A DNA stretch of 17,146 bases from Candidatus Neomicrothrix sp. UBA2983 (lineage in GTDB: Bacteria > Actinomycetota > Acidimicrobiia > Acidimicrobiales > MedAcidi-G1). Every line of letters starts with the position of its first letter. The stretch's first letter is position 1. A program made the translations under genes and the position numbers. The notes beneath the pieces were generated by a model. The model had not been told where the DNA came from. It did no database searches and saw only the letters and a program-made list of their open reading frames with translations. Shown here piece after piece: positions 7,203 to 15,746 of the stretch. The DNA is taken from the NCBI GenBank assembly GCA_002346745.1, contig DEAL01000017.1, forward strand, positions 33,955 through 51,100, written 5' to 3'.

Positions 7203-8230
7203 CACGGGAGACGGGCCGCGCACTCGGCGGCGATGTCGGCCAGCGCCAGCACCCGGTCGCCGAACAGTCGGACCAGTGTCGGATCGGCCTCGCCCATCAC
7301 CCCGGCCTCGTAGCGGGCATACACGCCCTCCACGATGCAGGCGGTGCGCCAGTGGGCGAACGCCAGGTAGAAGTCGAAGCCGTCCAGGTCCCGGCCGCTG
7401 TGGGCGGCGTACATCGCCCGGACCTCGTCGGCCGTGGGATAGCCCTCGGCGGAGGTGTTGAGCAGCGTGTCCCCGGCAGCCCGCTGGTCGGCGTAGGCGA
7501 CCATGGCCGCCAGGTCGGCGAGTACGTCGCCCAGGGTGCACAGCTCCCAGTCGAGGACCGCGGCCACGCCGCCGTCCCCGCTCATCATGCAGTTGTCCAG
7601 GCGGTAGTCGCCGTGCACGATCCCCACGCCCTGCTGCTCGGGGATGCGGGCAGCCAGGCGCTCGTGGACGGCAAGGACGTTCGGGATGTCCCGGGTGGTG
7701 GACTGCTCGAACTGCGACCGCCAGCGCTTCAACTGCCGCTCGATGTAACCCTCCCGGCGGGCCAGGTCGCCCAGCCCGACGGCATCGACGTCGAGGCCGT
7801 GGAGGCGGGCCAGCACCTCCACCAGCGAGGCGCCCATCCGTCCCAGCGGGTCGGGGCCCACGTCGATGGCGTCCTCGTGGGTTCGCACCACGCGTCCCTC
7901 CACGAACTCCATGGCGTAGAAGGGGGCACCGTTGACCGCCTCGTCCTCGCAGAGTCCGACGATCCCGGGCACCGGCACGCCGCTGCCGGCGAGGGCGCTG
8001 ATGAGGCGGTGCTCGCGGGACATGTCGTGGGCGGTCGCGAGGACATGGCCCAACGGGGGACGCCGCAGCACCCAGCGGCTACCGGCCTCGTCGGACACCG
8101 TGAAGGTGAGGTTCGAGCGGCCTCCGATGATCTGGGAGAAGGCGAGGTCACCGACGACGTCGACGCGTTCCTCGAACCACTGTTGCAACGGGAGCGGATC
8201 GATCCCCGGCGTGGCCTGCTCCCCGGTCAT
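7202..8230 (-). CDS. Aminoglycoside phosphotransferase-family kinase (ACAD10/11-kinase-like)
   Basis: 342 residues with a protein-kinase-like APH fold: glycine-rich loop IIGGRSNLTF (34-43), ATP-lysine-region VLRRPPLGHVLATAHDM, catalytic loop HGDYRLDN (206-213, catalytic Asp208) and the metal-binding LDWELCTLGD (226-235, Asp227). This spelling is typical of the subgroup related to the kinase domain of ACAD10/ACAD11, and in actinobacteria it is often found near acyl-CoA dehydrogenases. The substrate may therefore be a hydroxyacyl compound rather than an antibiotic; no such dehydrogenase is present here, so the substrate is unknown. The ATG at 8230 follows a TACCGT element by 8 nt. It is first gene of a two-gene operon with the PAC2 gene (10-base gap). 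Confidence 0.88.
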   Translation of the reverse strand: MTGEQATPGIDPLPLQQWFEERVDVVGDLAFSQIIGGRSNLTFTVSDEAGSRWVLRRPPLGHVLATAHDMSREHRLISALAGSGVPVPGIVGLCEDEAVNGAPFYAMEFVEGRVVRTHEDAIDVGPDPLGRMGASLVEVLARLHGLDVDAVGLGDLARREGYIERQLKRWRSQFEQSTTRDIPNVLAVHERLAARIPEQQGVGIVHGDYRLDNCMMSGDGGVAAVLDWELCTLGDVLADLAAMVAYADQRAAGDTLLNTSAEGYPTADEVRAMYAAHSGRDLDGFDFYLAFAHWRTACIVEGVYARYEAGVMGEADPTLVRLFGDRVLALADIAAECAARLP

Positions 8231-8238
8231 GGACGGGC

Positions 8239-8244
8239 ACGGTA
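8239..8244 (-). promoter_or_regulatory. -10 element of the phosphotransferase-PAC2 operon (leaderless-type)
   Basis: TACCGT on the minus strand, with 8 nt to the ATG at 8230 and no Shine-Dalgarno in between. It lies back to back with the plus-strand -10 at 8268-8273. Confidence 0.5.
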
Positions 8245-8267
8245 GTGGAGCCGCCGGGAGTGCTCTC

Positions 8268-8273
8268 TACCCT
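8268..8273 (+). promoter_or_regulatory. -10 element for the thioredoxin-TPR gene
   Basis: TACCCT, with an expected transcription start near 8280. That gives a leader of about 15 nt to the GTG at 8296 or about 40 nt to the ATG at 8320. No clear -35 was seen. Confidence 0.4.
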
Positions 8274-8319
8274 GACCCCCGAAGTCCCCGCAACCGTGTC
8301 CCGACGGAGCCCACGCCAC

Positions 8320-9021
8320 ATGGACGTCACCGACGCCACCTTCCAGACCGAGGTAATCGAACGCTCGACCCAGGTGCCGGTGGTCGTCGACCTGTGGGCC
8401 CCCTGGTGCGGCCCCTGCCAGCAACTCGGCCCGATCCTCGAGAAGGTCATCGGTGAGACCGGGGGGCGGGTGGTGCTCGCCAAGGTGAACGTCGACGAGA
8501 ACCCAGCCGTCGCCCAGGCCTTCCGGGCCCAGTCCATCCCGGCGGTCCACGCCATCGTCGACGGACGGCCCGCCGACTCCTTCATGGGCGCCCAGGGGGA
8601 GGCGTTCGTCCGGGACTTCGTGGCCCGCCTGCTTCCCGATGGCGCTACCGAGGACGCCGAGCCGGCGCTCGACCCCCATGACGAGGACGCACTGCGAAGA
8701 GCGCTCGAGACCACGCCCGACGACGCCGAGCCGGTGACGGCACTGGCAGCCCTGCTCGTCGAGCGGTCGGCGGCCGGCGACCGGGAGGAGGCGCTCGAAC
8801 TCCTCGCCCGCATTCCCGAAACCCCCGAGGCCCGGCACCTCGCCGCCCTGGCCCGCACCGAAGCCGTCGACGACGTCGAGGGCCGACTGGCCGAACTCCT
8901 GCCAACCGTCCGGGACGACGAGGACGCCCGGCAGGCCTTCGTGGACCTGCTCGACGTACTCGGACCGGACGACCCCCGCACCGCCGACTGGCGCCGGCGA
9001 CTCACCTCGGCGCTCTTCTAG
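8320..9021 (+). CDS. Thioredoxin-TPR protein (CnoX/YbbN-like co-chaperone)
   Basis: 233 residues. The N-terminal thioredoxin fold has the intact redox motif WCGPC (29-33), the cis-proline segment SIPAVHAIVDG and the VDENPAVAQAFRAQSIP strand-helix. From about residue 115 the chain is helical and acidic with TPR-like repeats (ALRRALETTPDDAEPVTALAALL, REEALELLARIPETPEA), the arrangement of CnoX/YbbN. In E. coli CnoX protects chlorinated or unfolded proteins and hands them to GroEL and DnaK; its CXXC is degenerate, whereas here both cysteines remain, so true oxidoreductase activity is possible. Start ATG 8320 is chosen for GGAG at 8306-8309 and immediate homology; the in-frame GTG at 8296 is the alternative. 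Cytoplasmic, with no signal peptide. It is transcribed divergently from the phosphotransferase operon. Confidence 0.9.
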   Translation: MDVTDATFQTEVIERSTQVPVVVDLWAPWCGPCQQLGPILEKVIGETGGRVVLAKVNVDENPAVAQAFRAQSIPAVHAIVDGRPADSFMGAQGEAFVRDFVARLLPDGATEDAEPALDPHDEDALRRALETTPDDAEPVTALAALLVERSAAGDREEALELLARIPETPEARHLAALARTEAVDDVEGRLAELLPTVRDDEDARQAFVDLLDVLGPDDPRTADWRRRLTSALF

Positions 9022-9080
9022 CGCCCGCACCCTCCCGTTCTCCTCCCTCCCCTCGGCGCCGTCGAGCACGTCCCCCCCTC

Positions 9081-9096
9081 GGCGTCCTCGGACGCC
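9081..9096. terminator. Small hairpin downstream of the thioredoxin-TPR gene
   Basis: ggcgtc-ctcg-gacgcc forms a 6-bp GC stem with a 4-base loop, 60 bases after the stop. There is no T tract. It may end the thioredoxin-TPR transcript; the rest of 9022-9117 is C/T-rich and featureless. Confidence 0.3.
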
Positions 9097-9117
9097 GGCC
9101 CGCACCTCCCCGCACCG

Positions 9118-9324
9118 ATGCTCCTCGTGTTCCGCGAACCGGTCGCCACGGAGGTCGCCGAGGCACTGCGCAGCCGCTATCCCGGCGTCGAACTCTGGGG
9201 GCCACCCAACTCCGACGGGGTGGGTACGCCCCCGGTTGGTACCGTGCTGGAGGTGGATGGCGATCGCTGGACCCTGGACCATCCGGCCGGCCACCTCCGG
9301 GTCCGGCGACTGGCTCCACCCTGA
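9118..9324 (+). CDS. Small hypothetical protein
   Basis: A 68-residue frame starting MLLVFREPVATEVAEAL, with a balanced, protein-like composition and about four fifths G/C at third codon positions, like the neighbours. The other frames here read as Arg/Pro/Ser-rich shadows. No family is recognised. The sequence looks like a short alpha/beta domain (strand, helix, then strands around GTVLEVDGDRWTLD). It has no Shine-Dalgarno and no -10 directly upstream; the GTG at 9127 is another possible start. It ends 26 bases before the FolP-type gene, whose -10 lies in the gap. Confidence 0.55.
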   Translation: MLLVFREPVATEVAEALRSRYPGVELWGPPNSDGVGTPPVGTVLEVDGDRWTLDHPAGHLRVRRLAPP

Positions 9325-9338
9325 CCGACGGTGCCGTG

Positions 9339-9344
9339 TACGGT
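9339..9344 (+). promoter_or_regulatory. -10 element for the folP-type gene (leaderless-type)
   Basis: TACGGT, then exactly 6 nt, then GTG at 9351. There is no Shine-Dalgarno and no visible -35. The spacing sets the start codon at the expected transcription start and decides between GTG 9351 and the in-frame GTG 9336, which would lie upstream of this element. Confidence 0.5.
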
Positions 9345-9350
9345 CGCCAC

Positions 9351-10211
9351 GTGCTCCTCGAGTTGGGCCCCGACCGGTCGTTCGACGTCACCCACCGCTG
9401 CGTCGTGATGGCGATACTGAACCGCACCACCGACTCCTTCTACGACCGGGGCCGGCACTGGGACTTCGACGAGTTCCTCCGCCTCGCCGAGCGGCACGTC
9501 GCCGAGGGCGCCGACATCCTCGACGTGGGCGGCGCCCGGGCCGCACCCGGCCCGGAGGTGACCGCCGCCGAGGAGGTCGACCGGATCGTCCCCGCCGTCG
9601 AGGCGCTGCGGCAACGCTTCGACGTGGCCATCTCCGTCGACACCTTCCGAGGCTCCGTAGTCGAGGCAGGCCTCGAGGCCGGCGCCTGCATCGGCAACGA
9701 CATCAGCGGCTTCGCCGACCCCACCTTCCTCGAGGCCTGCGCCCGCCACGGTGCCTCGGTCGTGGCCACCCACGTCCGCATCGGACCGCGCATCGCCGAC
9801 CCGGAGCCCCGCTACGCCGACCTGCGGGGCGAGGTCCGTGACTTCCTGGCCGAGCGGGGACGCTGGGCCGAGGCCGCCGGCATCCCCCGGCCGCGGATCA
9901 TCCTCGACGCCGGCCTCGATCTCGGCAAGACGCCCGAGATGTCCGCCGAACTGCTTCGCCACTCGACGGACCTGGCCGACCTGGGCTGGCCGGTCCTGCT
10001 CTCCGCCTCCAACAAGGGGTTCCTCGGAGCGCTCCACGGCACCGAGGTGGACGACCGCGCCGAGGGCACCTGGGCGGCACACGCCCTCGGCATCGCCGGC
10101 GGCTGCCGCATCCTCCGGGTCCACGACGTGCGGGGCGCCCGTCGGGTGGCCGACCTCATGGCGGCGGTCCTCGCCGCCGACCCCCGGGCCGCACGGGAGC
10201 CGGTGGGATGA
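9351..10211 (+). CDS. folP2: Dihydropteroate synthase paralogue, FolP2 type
   Basis: 286 residues of pterin-binding TIM-barrel family. Conserved DHPS features are present: MAILNRTTDSF (20-30), SVDT (95-98), GND (115-117), an aspartate in ILDAGLDLGKT, a lysine in SASNKGFLG and RVHDV near the end. The substrate loop that reads STRPG in true DHPS is ARAAPG here (62-67), and SRK is replaced by SNK. The signature NRTxDSFYDxG plus GGxxxxPG resembles recalled M. tuberculosis FolP2 (Rv1207), a paralogue reported to lack DHPS activity. The role may thus be something other than folate synthesis, though it could still bind pterin. Its last bases overlap the holA start (ATGA), so the two are coupled. No other folate genes are nearby. 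Confidence 0.85.
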   Translation: MLLELGPDRSFDVTHRCVVMAILNRTTDSFYDRGRHWDFDEFLRLAERHVAEGADILDVGGARAAPGPEVTAAEEVDRIVPAVEALRQRFDVAISVDTFRGSVVEAGLEAGACIGNDISGFADPTFLEACARHGASVVATHVRIGPRIADPEPRYADLRGEVRDFLAERGRWAEAAGIPRPRIILDAGLDLGKTPEMSAELLRHSTDLADLGWPVLLSASNKGFLGALHGTEVDDRAEGTWAAHALGIAGGCRILRVHDVRGARRVADLMAAVLAADPRAAREPVG

Positions 10212-11227
10212 CGGTCCCGGTCCTGCTCATCACCGGCGACGAGGAGGCCCTGGTCGGCGAAGCCGTCGGTGCCGCCGTCGACGCCGCCCTCGACGGGGAG
10301 GACCGCTCCCTCGCCCTCGAGGAACTCACCGAGGCCGACTACCGGCAGGAGGAGGACGGCGACTTCTCGCCGTCCCGGCTGCTCGACGCCGCCCGCACGC
10401 CGCCCTTCCTCACCAGCCGCAGAGTCGTCGTCGGCCGTCACGTCGGCCGCTTCGGCACCAAGGATGAGGTGGCGCCCCTTGTCGCCCTCCTCGAGGAGGG
10501 CCTCGTCGACACCCGCATGGTGCTGGTCTGGGAGCGGGGCGTCGACCCGAAGCAGCAGAAGCTCAACGCCGTCCCCAAGTCCCTCACTGAGGCCGTCACC
10601 GCCGCCGGTGGCCGGGTGCAGGCCTGCTCGGTCGGGCGGGGACGCGCGGCCGACGACTGGCTGGCGACACGCCTCGAGGACGCCGAGGTGCGCCTCGACG
10701 GGCCGGCCAGGCGCCTGATCACCGAACGCCTCGGCGAGGACCGGGCACGGGTGGTCGGCATGCTGGCCACCCTCACCGCCGTGTTCGGACCCGGCACCGA
10801 GGTTGGTGCCGGTGACGTGGCCCCCTACCTGGGGGAGGCCGGCCAGGTGCCGCAATGGGAACTGACCGACGCCATCGACGCCGGGGACGTCCCCAAGGCC
10901 ATCGACCGGCTCCACCGCATGCTGGAGGCCGGCGACCGCCACCCGCTCGGAGTCCTGGCCGCACTCCACGGGCACTACGCCCGGCTGCTGCGCCTCGATG
11001 GGGCCGGCATCGCCGACAAGCATGGCGCCGCCGAGGTGCTCGGCATCAAGGGGTTCCCGGCCAAGAAGGCGTTGACGGTCAGCCGCCGGATGGGTGGGGA
11101 GCGCATCGGCCGGTCGGTCGGCCTGCTGGCGGACGCCGACCTCGACATGCGGGGACGCACGGCGTGGCCACCGGAACTGGTGGCCGAGGTGCTGGTGGCC
11201 CGCCTGGCCAGCATGAACCGCCGCTAG
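10208..11227 (+). CDS. holA: DNA polymerase III subunit delta
   Basis: 339 residues, the usual size of HolA. It is a clamp-loader subunit that opens the beta sliding clamp within the replisome. The N-terminal AAA-like domain starts VLLITGDEEALVGEAV and the middle has LVWERGVDPKQQKLNAVPKSL. The C-terminal collar domain shows WELTDAIDAGDVPKAIDRLHRMLEAG and PLGVLAALHGHYARLLRL, typical for delta. As expected for delta, there is no complete Walker A. Its ATG lies within ATGA, overlapping the folP2 stop by 4 bases, with GGGAG upstream inside folP2. It faces rpsT convergently with a 40-base G-rich gap; holA next to rpsT is a common actinobacterial arrangement. Confidence 0.92.
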   Translation: MTVPVLLITGDEEALVGEAVGAAVDAALDGEDRSLALEELTEADYRQEEDGDFSPSRLLDAARTPPFLTSRRVVVGRHVGRFGTKDEVAPLVALLEEGLVDTRMVLVWERGVDPKQQKLNAVPKSLTEAVTAAGGRVQACSVGRGRAADDWLATRLEDAEVRLDGPARRLITERLGEDRARVVGMLATLTAVFGPGTEVGAGDVAPYLGEAGQVPQWELTDAIDAGDVPKAIDRLHRMLEAGDRHPLGVLAALHGHYARLLRLDGAGIADKHGAAEVLGIKGFPAKKALTVSRRMGGERIGRSVGLLADADLDMRGRTAWPPELVAEVLVARLASMNRR

Positions 11228-11267
11228 CCAGGGGGGAACACGTGGGGCGCCGGGGGCGGCTCCGGGG

Positions 11268-11528
11268 TCACTCGCCCAGGGCGTTGATGCGCTTCTGGAG
11301 GCGGGACTTCTGGCGGGCGGCCGAGTTGGCGTGGATCACGCCCCTGGCGGCGGCGGTGTCGATCCGCTGCATGGCCGCGGCGAGCGCCTCGGCACCGCCC
11401 TCGCCCGCCTCGGCGGCGGCCATGGCGGCCTTGGTGCGCGTGCGCAACTCGGAGCGCACGGTGCGGTTGCGCAGGCGACGCTTCTCGTTCTGGCGGTTCC
11501 GCTTGATCTGGCTCTTGATGTTGGCCAC
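11268..11528 (-). CDS. rpsT: 30S ribosomal protein S20
   Basis: 86 residues, the normal S20 length. It starts MANIKSQIKRNRQNEKRRLRNR and ends RQKSRLQKRINALGE, both family hallmarks. It is a basic, helical, early 16S rRNA-binding protein. The GTG at 11528 is the start because the homology begins there; an AAGGA Shine-Dalgarno lies 11 nt upstream on the minus strand. The same frame stays open for 49 more codons upstream, but that part is Arg/Pro/Ala-rich and untypical, so it is treated as leader. It is convergent with holA and divergent from lepA. Confidence 0.97.
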   Translation of the reverse strand: MANIKSQIKRNRQNEKRRLRNRTVRSELRTRTKAAMAAAEAGEGGAEALAAAMQRIDTAAARGVIHANSAARQKSRLQKRINALGE

Positions 11529-11616
11529 GGGGGCGCAGGTCCTTCGTGCTGGGGGAGTCGGGGCAGGCTGCCCGCTGGCTCGCTGACGCGCCGGTGCCTC
11601 GCAACGGCGACCGCCA

Positions 11617-11622
11617 AGGCTA
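11617..11622 (-). promoter_or_regulatory. -10 element for rpsT
   Basis: TAGCCT on the minus strand. The expected start near 11610 gives a leader of about 80 nt to the GTG at 11528. S20 is autoregulated in E. coli; no specific structure was confirmed in this leader. Confidence 0.4.
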
Positions 11623-11716
11623 GCGGCGCCGCCCCGCAACACGACGGGCGACCCCTCCCGGAACCGGCGGGACACCCGTCACGCGGTCCCTCACGCGTCC
11701 CGCGGCCCGCTCCCGG

Positions 11717-11722
11717 TACCGT
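11717..11722 (+). promoter_or_regulatory. -10 element for lepA (leaderless-type)
   Basis: TACCGT followed by 9 nt and the ATG at 11732. AGGCGG just before the ATG is too close to be a good Shine-Dalgarno. No -35 was seen. The 11529-11731 gap thus holds divergent promoters for rpsT and lepA and nothing else I can support. Confidence 0.45.
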
Positions 11723-11731
11723 CAGGCGGCG

Positions 11732-13505
<1,774 letters not shown>

Positions 13506-13516
<11 letters not shown>

Positions 13517-13585
13517 GTCTCCACAGCCCGGAGCCCACAGCCCGGAGCCTTCTGATTCGAGGACTGAGTCTCCACAGCCCGGAGC
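13506..13585. repeat. 51-base-period tandem duplication at the lepA 3' end
   Basis: A 29-base segment covering the last lepA codons, its stop and the start of the spacer (13506-13534) recurs exactly at 13557-13585. Inside it, the 14-mer ccacagcccggagc occurs three times (13521, 13535, 13572). The second copy thus repeats the coding sequence for Glu-Asp-stop outside the gene. It looks like a recent local duplication in the lepA-hrcA spacer, ending just before the hrcA -10 element. Confidence 0.85.
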
Positions 13586-13602
13586 GGGGGCCCGGGCGCC
13601 GG

Positions 13603-13608
13603 TAGCAT
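13603..13608 (+). promoter_or_regulatory. -10 element for hrcA-dnaJ (leaderless-type)
   Basis: TAGCAT then exactly 6 nt then the ATG at 13615, with no Shine-Dalgarno. No -35 was seen. No CIRCE inverted repeat was found near it. Confidence 0.5.
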
Positions 13609-13614
13609 CGGGGC

Positions 13615-14613
13615 ATGCTCGAGGATCGCAAGGCCGCCATCCTGCGTGCGGTCGTCAAGGAGTACGTCGAGAGCGCCCACCCCGTCGGGTCGGGCCGCGT
13701 CGCCGACCGCTCCGGCGTCGACGTCTCCACGGCGACCATCCGCAGCGAACTGGTCCACCTCGAGGAGGAGGGCTACCTCGTCCAGCCCCACACCTCGGCC
13801 GGACGGGTTCCCACCGAGAAGGCCTACCGCTTCTTCGTTGACGGACTCGGCGGCCCGGGTCGCCTCGAGGCCGCCGACAGCGAGCAGGTGAGCGCCTTCT
13901 TCGCCCGCTCCCACAACGAACTCGAGGGCATGCTCCGCGACACCAGCACCCTCCTGTCGGACCTCACCGGCAGCCCGGCGGTCGTCCTCGCCCCCGACCG
14001 CGACCACCAGGACGTCCGCTCGATCCAACTGGTCGGACTCGGTCCACACCTGGCCCTGCTGGTCATCGTTATGGCCAACGGCACCGTCGATAAGCAGGCC
14101 CTCGAGTTCGCCGACGAGGTACCGGAGTCGGCGCTCGCCATCGCCACCGCCCACCTCTCCGGAGCCATGGTGGGCCGACGCCTGAGCGACGTGCCCGAGG
14201 CGCCCGCCACCGGCGACCCTGCCGTCGACAGCGTGGTCGGCGTCGCCCTCGGGCTGCTGGCCGACCGGGCAGCGGACCTCGAGGAGGCCTTCGTCGGCGG
14301 CACCTCGCGCGTCGCCGGCGTCTTCGATAACGTCACCCTGGTCCGCCAGGTGCTGGACGTCCTCGAGCACCAGTACCTCGTCGTCGGACTCATCCGCGAC
14401 ATCCTTGACCGGGGCCTCAGCGTCGCCATCGGCACCGAGCACCGGGTCGAACCGCTGGCCGAGTGCTCGCTGGTGGTCGCCCCCTACGAGATCGACGGCG
14501 ACAAGGCCGGCTCCATCGCCGTGCTCGGCCCCACCCGGATGGACTACCCCCAGGCGCTCGCCACGGTGGCGGTCGTGAGCAGCCGGCTGGGCAACCACCT
14601 CACCGAGGGCTGA
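13615..14613 (+). CDS. hrcA: Heat-inducible transcription repressor HrcA
   Basis: 332 residues. The N-terminal winged helix contains RKAAILRAVVKEYVESAHPVGS and DVSTATIRSELVHLEEEGYL, followed by the family's HTSAGRVPTEKAYRFFVD. A GAF-like effector domain ends with GPTRMDYPQALATVAVVSSRL. HrcA normally represses groESL or dnaK genes by binding CIRCE, with GroEL as co-factor. Upstream of this gene no CIRCE (GAGTGCTAA-type palindrome) is visible, so autoregulation is not supported by the sequence. It lies 10 bases before dnaJ, in a transcription unit probably continuing to rsmE, as in other actinobacteria. Confidence 0.96.
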   Translation: MLEDRKAAILRAVVKEYVESAHPVGSGRVADRSGVDVSTATIRSELVHLEEEGYLVQPHTSAGRVPTEKAYRFFVDGLGGPGRLEAADSEQVSAFFARSHNELEGMLRDTSTLLSDLTGSPAVVLAPDRDHQDVRSIQLVGLGPHLALLVIVMANGTVDKQALEFADEVPESALAIATAHLSGAMVGRRLSDVPEAPATGDPAVDSVVGVALGLLADRAADLEEAFVGGTSRVAGVFDNVTLVRQVLDVLEHQYLVVGLIRDILDRGLSVAIGTEHRVEPLAECSLVVAPYEIDGDKAGSIAVLGPTRMDYPQALATVAVVSSRLGNHLTEG

Positions 14614-14623
14614 GTAGACGCCC

Positions 14624-15733
14624 ATGCCCCGCGACCACTACGAGGTGCTCGGCGTCGGCCGGGACGCGACGGCCGACGAGGTCAAGAAGGCCTACCGGCG
14701 GCTGGCCCGCGAGCTCCACCCCGACGCCAACCCCGGCGACCCCGAGGCTGAGGGCCGCTTCAAGGAGGCCACCGCCGCCTACGAGGCCCTCTCCGACCCC
14801 GAGCGCCGCGCCCGCTACGACCGCTTCGGCAACGACGGCGCCACCAGCAGCATCGCTGGCGACCCGTTCGGCGGCCTGGGCGACCTGTTCGAGACGTTTT
14901 TTGGCGGTGGCTTCGGCGGCGGCTTCGGTTCCGGGCAGCGGGGTCCCGTCTCCGGCGAGGACCTCGCCGCCGACCTGCACCTGACGTTCGAGCAGGCGGT
15001 GTTCGGCTGCGAGACCGAGGTGACCGTGCTGGCCGCCGTGGCATGCGACGCCTGCGAGGCCAGCGGCGCGGCGCCCGGCACCTATGCCTCGCGCTGCGGT
15101 ACCTGCAGCGGCAGCGGTCAGGTCCGGCAGGTCCGCCAGTCGGTACTCGGACAGGTGATGACCACCGGCGTCTGCGGCGACTGCGGCGGTCGGGGCGAGA
15201 CGATCGACCGACCTTGCAGCGAGTGCAGTGGTGGCGGACGGGTGCTCGAGGAGGCCACCCTCGGCGTGCAGGTTCCTCCCGGGGTCGACGGGGGTCAACG
15301 GCTCCGCATGGCAGGACGCGGTGCCGTTGGTCCGCGCGGCGGCCCTCCCGGCGACCTGAACATCCGGGTCCGGGTGGCCGACCACCCCCTGTTCGAACGC
15401 CACGGCGACGACCTGTTCCACCGGCTCCACCTGCCGGTCACCCAGGCGGCACTCGGCGTGCGCCTCGACTACGAGACCCTGGACGGCACCGAGGAACTCG
15501 TGGTCCCGGCGGGTACGCAGGCCGGCGAGGTGTTCCGACTCCGCGGACGCGGCGTTCCCCGCCTGCAGGGACGAGGGCGGGGCGACCTGCTCGTCGAGGT
15601 CCACGTAGACACGCCCGTCGACCTGACCGAGGAGGAGGAGGGCCTTCTGCGACGCCTGGCGGAACTGCGCGGCCACCCGGTGCTCGAGGCCGGCGAGGGG
15701 CTGTTCTCCAAGATCCGCCAGGCGTTCCGCTGA
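14624..15733 (+). CDS. dnaJ: Chaperone DnaJ (DnaJ2 type, type I Hsp40)
   Basis: 369 residues, a complete type I Hsp40 that delivers clients to DnaK and stimulates its ATPase. The J domain (2-66) has HPD at 32-34. A Gly/Phe region follows (GGGFGGGFGSG). The zinc domain runs from about 141 to 205 with four Cys-pair motifs: CDACEASG, CGTCSGSG, CGDCGGRG and CSECSGGG. The first has Ala in place of the first Gly, but all eight cysteines remain. The C-terminal substrate-binding domains start LGVQVPPGVDGGQRLRMAG. This is the copy paired with hrcA rather than the one in a dnaK operon. No strong Shine-Dalgarno precedes the ATG; coupling to hrcA is likely. No grpE or dnaK is in the window. Confidence 0.97.
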   Translation: MPRDHYEVLGVGRDATADEVKKAYRRLARELHPDANPGDPEAEGRFKEATAAYEALSDPERRARYDRFGNDGATSSIAGDPFGGLGDLFETFFGGGFGGGFGSGQRGPVSGEDLAADLHLTFEQAVFGCETEVTVLAAVACDACEASGAAPGTYASRCGTCSGSGQVRQVRQSVLGQVMTTGVCGDCGGRGETIDRPCSECSGGGRVLEEATLGVQVPPGVDGGQRLRMAGRGAVGPRGGPPGDLNIRVRVADHPLFERHGDDLFHRLHLPVTQAALGVRLDYETLDGTEELVVPAGTQAGEVFRLRGRGVPRLQGRGRGDLLVEVHVDTPVDLTEEEEGLLRRLAELRGHPVLEAGEGLFSKIRQAFR

Positions 15734-15746
15734 GGCGCCACGGAGC

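Noticed and set aside
9336..9350. GTG at 9336 as folP2 start
   Set aside because: It lies upstream of the -10 element that fits GTG 9351; only five residues differ, with no homology support.
11529..11675. N-terminal extension of rpsT
   Set aside because: S20 begins at MANIKSQ; the extension is Arg/Pro/Ala-rich and lies upstream of a Shine-Dalgarno.
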